Shown here: in pieces, positions 1-4,639 of the stretch
Numbering within the stretch: the first letter of the stretch is position 1
How the letters are laid out: each line of letters starts with the position of its first letter
Assembly: GCA_903921605.1 (NCBI GenBank)
Contig: CAIXQV010000555.1
Coordinates: 1-5,553 of the forward strand
DNA: 5,553 bases
Direction of reading: 5' to 3'
From: an uncultured Planctomycetaceae bacterium
GTDB lineage: Bacteria > Planctomycetota > Planctomycetia > Planctomycetales > Planctomycetaceae
Made by a program: the position numbers and the translations under genes
Notes under the pieces: generated by a model
What the model saw: the letters and a program-made list of their open reading frames with translations, nothing else
What the model was told of the DNA's origin: nothing
Databases searched by the model: none

Positions 1-140
1 CACCCAATAAACTAAACGATTTGTTCCATGCAGAACACTTTGAAAGGATCATTAGGAATTGGGAGTTGGGTAAATTCCAATTCCTTTCAGCCGATGACAT
101 CAACAACCTTCGTAAGATAATTGAGGCATTGAGACGATGA
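1..140 (+). CDS. C-terminal end of a polymorphic toxin (5' partial)
   Basis: Frame 3 is open from the left edge to a TGA at 138-140, giving 45 residues that end in a charged, helix-prone tail with the elements FHAEHFERIIRNW, FLSADDIN and KIIEALRR. The stop overlaps the ATG of the next gene in an ATGA (137-140), the coupling often seen between a toxin tip and its immunity gene. The gene begins outside the window, so no domain or catalytic residue can be assigned. I infer 'toxin tail' from its position and overlap and from the repeated toxin-tip/immunity layout downstream, not from a recognised family. It could instead be the end of an unrelated protein. Confidence 0.6.
   Translation, partial: PNKLNDLFHAEHFERIIRNWELGKFQFLSADDINNLRKIIEALRR
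54..85 (+). repeat. 9-bp perfect inverted repeat inside the toxin tail
   Basis: AGGAATTGG (54-62) is matched by its exact reverse complement CCAATTCCT (77-85) across a 14-nt loop. It lies in the last part of the toxin reading frame, about 50 nt before the next gene's start. No T-run follows, so it is not a typical intrinsic terminator. It could form an mRNA hairpin or be a chance match in AT-rich DNA. Confidence 0.4.
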
Positions 141-532
141 GTGACTGCATTCGTATATTCGAAATTGCTATTCGTCGGGACGAACTGGGGGAGTTTGAGG
201 AACTGTCATGGGATCTCGTTCCTCTCGTGGACCCGAAAGAGACTCTGCACCTGGAGCCAAACGGCCTGCCAGCCGTCGGAACGTCCGTAGTCCCCGGCAT
301 GGTTCTGGTCGGAAAAATTGGCAAGTCAAAGTCCTATCCAACGTCACGAAAACCAACGAGCTTGGAGTTAAATGCGTTGAGTTTTGATAACTTGCGTCGC
401 CAATTTGGTGGTCTATGGGTAGACCGGGCATTCCGAGTACCTGAGGGTTGCTTTGGCGAAGTCGCTGAGGCAAAAATGAGTGCACAAGACGACGGGACCC
501 CGGTAGCTGTAATTAAGTTACGAATCTCGTAG
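137..532 (+). CDS. Small RpoB-like protein, candidate immunity protein
   Basis: A 131-residue acidic protein with no signal peptide or membrane segment. Residues 53-61 (PGMVLVGKI) and 86-109 (LRRQFG, then WVDRAFRVPEG, then FGEV) follow in order the bacterial RNA polymerase beta subunit motifs 'VGDILVGKV', 'LLRAIFGEK', 'D.SLRVP.G..G.V'. The end, PVAVIKLRI, resembles the strand that follows in beta. The rest of beta is absent, so this is a stand-alone domain and not a polymerase subunit. The ATG at 137 overlaps the TGA of the upstream toxin tail, which puts it in immunity position. A GAGG at 123-126 is a plausible ribosome site. Known: immunity genes directly follow toxin tips. Inferred: it neutralises the lost toxin, perhaps by mimicking the beta subunit. 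The similarity is recalled from motifs and was not computed. Confidence 0.7.
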   Translation: MSDCIRIFEIAIRRDELGEFEELSWDLVPLVDPKETLHLEPNGLPAVGTSVVPGMVLVGKIGKSKSYPTSRKPTSLELNALSFDNLRRQFGGLWVDRAFRVPEGCFGEVAEAKMSAQDDGTPVAVIKLRIS

Positions 533-546
533 CGTGTTTGTTGCAG

Positions 547-573
547 TTCACAATCTCTGGACATTCCTATAAT
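547..573 (+). promoter_or_regulatory. Possible sigma-70-type promoter
   Basis: TATAAT at 568-573 matches the -10 consensus exactly. TTCACA at 547-552 is one base from the -35 consensus, but the 15-nt spacer is short. A TTGCAG at 541-546 would give a spacer of 21. It lies in the only intergenic gap of the first 4 kb that could serve the following toxin module. Planctomycete promoters are poorly defined, so this rests on the -10 hexamer. Confidence 0.35.
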
Positions 574-601
574 CTAGTGTTGGACTAATCTAGTGTTGGA
601 C
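570..601 (+). repeat. Perfect 16-bp tandem duplication
   Basis: TAATCTAGTGTTGGAC occurs twice with no mismatch, at 570-585 and 586-601. It lies between the RpoB-like gene and the orphan toxin module and overlaps the end of the possible -10 box. The second copy contains the TAG (591-593) that closes the toxin frame upstream, so the toxin's open frame starts just inside it. It looks like a recent slippage or insertion/excision footprint. Confidence 0.85.
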
Positions 602-629
602 GCAGTTTGGGATCAGGGCGGCTCGGGTT

Positions 630-1661
630 TTGATTGAAGGCGTGTACCAGCGTCGTGAGGCCGGGTATCTGGATGAACAACGTCGCTGGGAGGAGTTCCG
701 TGAGAAAGCGAAAGACATTCTGAATCAAGGCGTTCAGAACTGGGCCTCCCTGCGAGCTGCAGCGCAGACTGCGTTTGAAAAAGGTGACGCAGAAATGGAG
801 CAGCAGCGAAATCGGCTGTTCGCTTCCGAAGCCGGTCATCTGCAATGGCACGAGAACCGCTGGCTCGAAGACAAAGCCGCAGTCGACCGCGAAATTGCTG
901 AATCTGCGGAAGCCAACGCGGCTGTTGTGGACAAAGTGCTGGACGGGATTCAACTGACACTGGATGTTGCAGGATTCGCTCCAGGCGTTGGAGCCGTCCC
1001 GGATGTGATTAACGCGATGATCTCCGCAGGTCGAGGCAACTACGGCGAGGCACTCTTCAACCTCGCAGTTGCCATTCCCTTCTGGGGCGATGCGGCCAAA
1101 GGCGGCAAGATGCTCGCCAAAGCCGGACAGGAGGGCATAACCCATGCCGATGAAGTCATCAGCATGAGCACCGCTCTTGCGAAGAACGGAGACAAAGCGA
1201 AGGATATTCTCAAGGCGGGAGATGAAACGGGGAATGCATTTGGGAAGAATCTGGATGAGGTTGCGAAAGATGATGCGATCGTGCATATGCTTGATGACGG
1301 GGAGGATATCTCAGCCCTCGGAATCACCGCGTTTTCTCAGTTCAAGTACGCGTCAAGATTCGGCTTCAAGTCGTATGATGAGTTAGCCGCTGCGACAAAA
1401 GGCATGGGTGTCGAGGTTCACCATCTAATAGAAAAACGCTTTCATGAGGTGATGGGCCAAGAGCGAGGGGAAATGCTGAGCATCGTTCTGACTCCAACAG
1501 AACATCAGAAATTCACAAATGCGTGGCACGCCCATTTTCCACGACTGCGAGAGGCAGCGCACATTCCATACAACGAGTTGTCCCCGAAGCAGATTGAGGA
1601 AGCTGCTCGGGAAATTTACGCTGGCTTCCCTGAGATTCTAAAAGCACTAGGATTGAATTGA
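630..1661 (+). CDS. Orphan polymorphic-toxin C-terminal module with HNH/EndoVII-like tip
   Basis: A 343-residue frame with three parts. Residues 1-97 are rich in Glu, Arg and Gln and probably helical or coiled coil. Residues 98-166 are a hydrophobic, glycine-rich pre-toxin segment (motifs LDVAGFAPGVG, PDVINAMISAG, IPFWGDAAKGGK) of the kind that precedes toxin tips in Rhs, CDI and related proteins. Residues about 240-343 form the tip, with VEVHHLIEKRF (H264, H265, E268), LTPTEHQ (H292), FTNAW and a helical end IYAGFPEILKALG. The HH...E...H pattern suggests a treble-clef HNH/endonuclease VII nuclease acting on nucleic acid. No delivery domain or signal peptide is present. The start is weak: TTG 630 has no clear ribosome site, the frame is closed by TAG 591, and the first ATG is 795. 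It is therefore probably a displaced tip and may not be translated. The tip may be related to myxobacterial Sit toxins, which is inferred mainly from its neighbour. Confidence 0.75.
   Translation: MIEGVYQRREAGYLDEQRRWEEFREKAKDILNQGVQNWASLRAAAQTAFEKGDAEMEQQRNRLFASEAGHLQWHENRWLEDKAAVDREIAESAEANAAVVDKVLDGIQLTLDVAGFAPGVGAVPDVINAMISAGRGNYGEALFNLAVAIPFWGDAAKGGKMLAKAGQEGITHADEVISMSTALAKNGDKAKDILKAGDETGNAFGKNLDEVAKDDAIVHMLDDGEDISALGITAFSQFKYASRFGFKSYDELAAATKGMGVEVHHLIEKRFHEVMGQERGEMLSIVLTPTEHQKFTNAWHAHFPRLREAAHIPYNELSPKQIEEAAREIYAGFPEILKALGLN
921..1125 (+). repeat. Pre-toxin core, copy 1
   Basis: This encodes the hydrophobic glycine-rich segment of the orphan toxin and is the most complete of three copies. 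It shares an exact 32-bp block (999-1030) and an exact 31-bp block (1092-1122) with copy 2 (2761-2792 and 2854-2884). Copy 3 (4171-4335) matches mainly at protein level. The conservation makes it a natural site for recombination between toxin modules. Confidence 0.85.
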
Positions 1662-1664
1662 CCT

Positions 1665-2501
1665 ATGAGAATCTACCATTATATCTGCTTCAATGCCTCG
1701 CCAGACCACGTGACAGAATTGGAACGAGTTGGTATTTCGATCAAAGCTAAGAATTCTGCAGCTTTCTCTGTCTATGACGACGATTCACGATGGCCTGAAG
1801 TGCAATGCTTACTGAATAGCTGGCACGTGAAGTGGCGTGATCATATTGAATACTCAGATGAAGACCTGTCTTCGTCAGCGTATCTGCATATTATCGGCGC
1901 CCCTGAAGCAGCGATCCCCCATCCCGAGAAGAAAAGCGGTTGGAAGGCGGCAACTTACGATCTTTCCAAATATTGCGGCACTTGCGGAAGCCACAAGCTT
2001 CAAATTCATCCATTCCAGCTAATTGAGGCGCCGAAATTTGGAACAGATGATGTCGTGTCGCTTTATTGGGTCTACGACGAATACTTTGTTCGAACGGAGA
2101 TTTGGAATCGGGTTTTCCAGCCGTTCGGAATCGAGTCGCTGCCGGTTCTCCGTCACGAGAGTCGGTTGCCGCTGGAAACGGTCGTGCAGTTGAAGATTGA
2201 CGACATTTCACAGTTTCCACTCGACGCTGGAGACAAATGGGACTCCTCTGTCTGTGCTGTGTGTGGACAGAAGAAGAACTGTGGCTCTCCACGGACACCA
2301 TACTTTCCGCAGTTTGTGGGAAATCCGGAAGGCCACCTCTTTAAGACGCAGGAGTTATTCGGTGCTGGATTGATTTCAGCGCGTGCTGTGGTTTGCAGCA
2401 ATGAACTCTATCGCGTGATGATGTCTGCGGGCGTTCGCGGTTTGAAATTCGAGCCGCAAGAGATGGTGTGCACTGGCCAGACATCACGCGGGGCCCGGTG
2501 A
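1665..2501 (+). CDS. Double-CXXCG protein, SitI6-like candidate immunity protein
   Basis: A 278-residue soluble protein with two CXXCG motifs, CGTCG at C104/C107 and CAVCG at C197/C200, with C205 close behind. It probably binds zinc through them. The end contains an aromatic segment (GHLFKTQELFG) followed by a helix and GLRGLKFEP, the layout I recall for the double-CXXCG family first noted as Myxococcus paralogues and now called SitI6-type immunity proteins. Between the two knuckles is a YWVYDEYFV...VFQPFGI segment. It starts 3 nt after the toxin stop, with only a weak AGG (1649-1651) upstream, so translation is probably coupled to the toxin frame. Its role would be to bind and block the 630-1661 nuclease tip. 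Family membership is from motif memory; the pairing is inferred from adjacency. Confidence 0.75.
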   Translation: MRIYHYICFNASPDHVTELERVGISIKAKNSAAFSVYDDDSRWPEVQCLLNSWHVKWRDHIEYSDEDLSSSAYLHIIGAPEAAIPHPEKKSGWKAATYDLSKYCGTCGSHKLQIHPFQLIEAPKFGTDDVVSLYWVYDEYFVRTEIWNRVFQPFGIESLPVLRHESRLPLETVVQLKIDDISQFPLDAGDKWDSSVCAVCGQKKNCGSPRTPYFPQFVGNPEGHLFKTQELFGAGLISARAVVCSNELYRVMMSAGVRGLKFEPQEMVCTGQTSRGAR

Positions 2502-2502
2502 T

Positions 2503-2907
2503 TGCGTCTGGAGAACTCGCGAGCCAAAGAACGATTATTCTAGATTCTCTCCGCGTTGGAACTGGGCGATAAGAACAGGTACGGTTCAAAAACCTCGTTC
2601 TTGCGAACCGGAAAAAGAGCGGCTCAAAGAACACGCTGATCGCTGGCGTCACGATCTCGAAGATCTTCGTAAGCGGGAGCCGATTGACTGGGAGAAAGAG
2701 CTCGACTGGGTCCAGTTCGTCCTCGATGTCGCCGGTTTTGTTCCGGTTCTCGGTGCGGGACCGGATGTGATTAACGCGATGATCTCCGCAGGACGAGGCA
2801 ACTGGGGCGACGCAGCAATCAACGCCATCGCAATGATCCCGTTCTGGGGTGACGCGGCCAAAGGCGGCAAGATGCTCGCCAAAGGAACGCAGGTGCCATG
2901 CACTTGA
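2503..2907 (+). pseudogene. Truncated toxin remnant carrying pre-toxin core, copy 2
   Basis: Frame 1 is open from 2446 (inside the previous gene) to TGA 2905-2907 and has no ATG before the core. From about 2620 it encodes a charged helical stretch (RWRHDLEDLRKRE), then LDWVQFVLDVAGFVPVLGAGPD and a hydrophobic segment ending FWGDAAKGGKMLAK, closely matching residues 98-164 of the orphan toxin at 630-1661. Homology ends at LAK: the last residues (GTQVPCT) are read from the CAGGTGCCATG repeat that begins at 2890, and the frame then stops. Both the N-terminal delivery part and the toxic tip are missing. The 80 or so bases after 2501 look like non-coding junction sequence. Confidence 0.8.
2701..2889 (+). 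repeat. Pre-toxin core, copy 2
   Basis: Second copy of the conserved core, with two blocks identical at DNA level to copy 1 (2761-2792 and 2854-2884). The region between the blocks differs at many third positions and several amino acids (GNWGDAAINAIAM against GNYGEALFNLAVA). The copies are therefore diverged relatives with locally homogenised ends, not a fresh duplication. Confidence 0.85.
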
Positions 2908-2963
2908 CAAGGAAGTGGCGCCCAACACACAACGCAGGAACACAGGTGCCATGCACGTGACAG
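2884..2963 (+). repeat. Composite CAGGTGCCATG repeat, left copy
   Basis: Two near-identical 20-bp units, CAGGTGCCATGCACTTGACA (2890-2909) and CAGGTGCCATGCACGTGACA (2943-2962), lie 53 bp apart. A CCAACACACAACGCAGGAA stretch (2922-2940) leads into the second unit. GTGC-CAT-GCAC within each unit is a small inverted repeat. The element cuts off the copy-2 toxin frame on its left and leads into the small zinc-type gene on its right. A related composite lies at 3291-3344. Confidence 0.8.
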
Positions 2964-2983
2964 AAGCATATGAAAGGAGAAGC

Positions 2984-3289
2984 ATGGCAAATCTGTTTCC
3001 CGGAAAAACGCGTTGTGCTCTCTGCGGAAAAGTCATCGAATCAGCCGAAACGACAGTAGGCTTTCCACCATTCATCCCAAATTGGCACAGCCTCTCTAGA
3101 TATTCAGATGCGGCACTTCACACTGTTTGTTTCGAACAATAGGAGCTTCGAGCCGATTTCGAGAAGCTATACCGTGGCTATCAGTCGATCATGCAGTCTC
3201 GTCCGATGAACATCGAACTTGCCGCTGCAAATGAGTGGGGGGAGAGTGCGTTCGACTCGCTCTTCGCGGAGGGGAAGACTGCGGACTGA
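2984..3289 (+). pseudogene. Small CxxC/HxxC zinc-type protein interrupted by an in-frame TAG
   Basis: ATG 2984 follows a good ribosome site (AAAGGAGA, 2973-2980, slightly close to the start) and gives 52 residues with CALC (C11, C14) and HTVC (H46, C49), probably one zinc-binding treble-clef or LIM-like knuckle. A TAG at 3140-3142 ends it, but the same frame continues for 48 protein-like residues (ELRADFEKLYRGYQ, then SRPMNIELAAANEWGESAF) to a TGA at 3287-3289. The natural protein is therefore about 101 residues, broken by one nonsense base change. Readthrough, or re-initiation at ATG 3191, is possible but unsupported. I half-recognise the N-terminal half as a small family in toxin arrays but know no function. 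An upstream ATG at 2849 in the same frame only reads through the repeat and the copy-2 core out of frame, so it is not the start. Confidence 0.75.
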
Positions 3290-3290
3290 A

Positions 3291-3344
3291 AGAACACAGG
3301 TCCACCAAACACAGGACGAATACAGGTGCCATGTACGTTGGCAC
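3291..3344 (+). repeat. Composite CAGGTGCCATG repeat, right copy
   Basis: AGAACACAGGT (3291-3301), CCACCAAACACAGGACGAA (3302-3320) and TACAGGTGCCATGTACGT (3321-3338) appear in the same order and orientation as the corresponding parts of 2884-2963, with about 27 bp missing from the middle. GTGCCA (3326-3331) and TGGCAC (3339-3344) form a perfect 6-bp inverted repeat with a 7-nt loop. Together with the left copy it brackets the small zinc-type gene. Confidence 0.75.
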
Positions 3345-3345
3345 G

Positions 3346-3479
3346 AATGTATGGATTCGACGCTGTCTCAATGGCTTCACAGAAATCAATCGCACTGGCT
3401 GCCGCTAGAGGTGACTGCCGCCGACGTCTGGCGCGTGCGTGATGAAATGTTGCGGCTCTATTTTGGAATTGGATCATGA
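3346..3479 (+). pseudogene. Leftover toxin C-terminal tail
   Basis: Immediately right of the repeat, frame 3 encodes about 42 residues from ATG 3351 (MDSTLSQWLHRN, then PLEVTAADVWRVRDEMLRLYFGIG) to TGA 3477-3479. That stop overlaps the next gene's ATG at 3476 (ATGA). A helical tail ending at the immunity start is what the last part of a toxin tip looks like. The frame stays open leftwards to 3219, but that part only reads the repeat and the zinc-type gene in the wrong frame. It may be the far end of the toxin whose core stops at 2889, or of another toxin. No catalytic motif is present. Confidence 0.55.
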
Positions 3480-4102
3480 GAAGTCGAACCAGACAGACGG
3501 TATACAGTATTGGCCGGCAATACGACGACGATACTTTCGCCACAACGTATTTGGAGGCCTGCGAGGACGATTTTGCGATTTGCCCTCTTTGTCGACGCGC
3601 TAAGCGAATTCGCCCGGATACATCATGTCGGCTGATTTGGAAGACGTCAAAGCAAGGAAACAAAGTCGGGCGACTGGGGGATCTTACGTGGCATTCAAGT
3701 GATGACTGCACTCTGTTATCGGATCGTCTCAAGCAGGTCATGGAGCCGTATTTGCATGAGGTAACCGTTCGAGAGGTCTCTTACGAGAACACTTTTGAGA
3801 TTCAGAATCAGAATTCCGGCAAACCCCTGTGGGAGGTCACCGATTTGCCAGTGGCCTCGGTGGATATCGAGGCCACTGGTGCCCGCCTGACAAAGCAGTG
3901 TTCTGAATGCGGACATAGAACTTATAACTTCAATGCGGAGATGTTGCTGACTGTGGATCGCAGTTCATGGCATGGATGGGACCTTTTTACGCTACGTGAG
4001 TTCCGGCTGTTTTTTGTCTCTGAACGAGTCCTTGCGTGTATCCAGCAAGTGAACGCGACCAACTACGAAATCTGGCGCGAGGCCGTCATCAGCGATGACT
4101 AA
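3476..4102 (+). CDS. Double-CXXC candidate immunity protein
   Basis: A 208-residue soluble protein with CPLC (C36, C39) and CSECG (C142, C145), so a probable two-knuckle zinc site. After the first knuckle come WKTSKQGNKVGRLGDLTW and a helical TLLSDRLKQVMEPYL. After the second come WDLFTLREFRLFFVSERV and a Q-V-N-A-T-N stretch. The DLF...EF...SERV order parallels the end of the double-CXXCG protein at 1665-2501 (HLF...ELF...), so the two look like distant relatives in one immunity superfamily. The ATG overlaps the stop of a toxin-tail remnant (ATGA) and has only a weak ribosome site, implying coupling. Its toxin is gone or reduced to that tail, so it is an orphan immunity gene. The family is inferred from motif layout only. 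Confidence 0.7.
   Translation: MRSRTRQTVYSIGRQYDDDTFATTYLEACEDDFAICPLCRRAKRIRPDTSCRLIWKTSKQGNKVGRLGDLTWHSSDDCTLLSDRLKQVMEPYLHEVTVREVSYENTFEIQNQNSGKPLWEVTDLPVASVDIEATGARLTKQCSECGHRTYNFNAEMLLTVDRSSWHGWDLFTLREFRLFFVSERVLACIQQVNATNYEIWREAVISDD
3848..3879 (+). repeat. Perfect 12-bp inverted repeat inside a coding region
   Basis: CCAGTGGCCTCG (3848-3859) and its exact complement CGAGGCCACTGG (3868-3879) are separated by GTGGATAT. G-U and U-A pairs can extend the stem inward, leaving a four-base loop. No T-run follows, so it is not a standard terminator. It falls between the two zinc knuckles of the 3476-4102 protein, where it encodes PVASVDIEATGA. Confidence 0.8.
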
Positions 4103-4383
4103 TTAAAACGCTGTTCCATCTGAGCTCCTGTGCAAATCTGAAGCAGTTGCTATGCACTCGACCAGCTGCGGTCGACGCAGCAGTTGAAGGCGTCAAAATC
4201 ACACTCGACGTCGGTGGGCTTGTACCGGGAGTCGGCATCGTTCCAGATGTGATAATCGCCATGATCTCCGCCGGACAAGGCAACGACTCCGAAGCTCTTT
4301 TCAGCCTCGCCTGTGCGGTTCCATTCTGGGGAGAAACTGTCAGACTCGAAGAACTCATTAGTGAGTATGGAAATGGGTACTAG
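4099..4383 (+). pseudogene. Truncated toxin remnant carrying pre-toxin core, copy 3
   Basis: Frame 1 is open from 4099, just after the previous gene, to TAG 4381-4383. The only early start is TTG 4147. It encodes VDAAVEGVKITLDVGGLVPG, PDVIIAMISAGQGN and a hydrophobic run ending VPFWGE, matching residues 100-155 of the 630-1661 toxin. Homology stops after FWG and the last 15 residues (TVRLEELISEYGNGY) are unrelated, so the DAAKGGKMLAK end and the whole tip are missing. The frame overlaps the next gene's start by 17 bp. It is a core with both ends deleted and is unlikely to be functional. Confidence 0.75.
4171..4335 (+). repeat. Pre-toxin core, copy 3
   Basis: Third copy of the core seen at 921-1125 and 2701-2889. 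The block ATGATCTCCGC (4261-4271) is shared by all three copies, but most other third positions differ. It is therefore older or from a different lineage than the copy 1/copy 2 pair. Confidence 0.75.
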
Positions 4384-4639
4384 GCTCGAGGTAATTGACT
4401 TCGTGAAAATTCCGGGGCGCGATGATCTCTTGGTTGTTGTAGACTTGTTAAGCGGTACTGAGGATCTGGAAGGACGCGAGTTCGTTCTTTTAAAGTCGAA
4501 CGCAGTCTGGCGTGTTACGTCGATTGCAACCCATCCAGCTCCAGGCGATCACTCGGTAAGCACATCCAGAATTGCACTGGGGCTGGAGCCGCAGGGGGCT
4601 CCGACGATAGAGGTTGGGGATTTTCTGGAAGCAGTATGA
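4367..4639 (+). CDS. EF-Tu domain-2-like small protein, candidate immunity protein
   Basis: From ATG 4367 (or ATG 4373) this gives 90 residues, predicted all-beta. The order VIDFVKIPGRDDLLVVVDLL, SGT, LEGREFVLL, WRVTSIATHP, SRIALGLEP, IEVGDFLEA follows domain 2 of translational GTPases (F-x-I-x-GRG-x-VVxGxVxxG, a central strand, V-x-x-I, a leucine-rich strand, then 'xxGxxL'). The GTPase domain is absent. The frame is open upstream to 4313, but that part overlaps the copy-3 toxin frame, so a start inside it is preferred; no strong ribosome site is seen. It directly follows a toxin core, the place of an immunity gene, and abuts the next gene with no gap. Inferred role: toxin neutralisation, possibly by imitating an EF-Tu surface. 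The fold call is from motif pattern, not alignment. Confidence 0.65.
   Translation: MEMGTRLEVIDFVKIPGRDDLLVVVDLLSGTEDLEGREFVLLKSNAVWRVTSIATHPAPGDHSVSTSRIALGLEPQGAPTIEVGDFLEAV

Noticed and set aside
585..1286. Long reverse-strand open frame (233 aa)
   Set aside because: It lies opposite the orphan toxin frame, is rich in Phe, Arg, Cys and Ser, and has no motif; a similar antisense frame recurs opposite core copy 2 because the core DNA is repeated.
2849..2983. Upstream start for the small zinc-type protein
   Set aside because: Residues before ATG 2984 read the toxin core in the wrong frame and then the repeat; the ribosome site AAAGGAGA is just before 2984.
2341..3075. Reverse-strand open frame (244 aa) across several elements
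   Set aside because: It runs through the end of one gene, the toxin remnant, the repeat and the start of another gene, so it has no coherent protein; the + strand explains each part.
2884..3344. CRISPR-like array
   Set aside because: The repeat units are few, unequally spaced (53 bp, then about 380 bp) and differ in sequence, with a gene between them; there are no regular spacers.
3219..3350. N-terminal extension of the toxin-tail frame
   Set aside because: This part overlaps the second half of the zinc-type protein and the repeat in another frame and is Arg-rich shadow sequence.
3848..3879. Intrinsic terminator
   Set aside because: The stem is strong but no T-run follows and the reading frame continues for over 200 bases.
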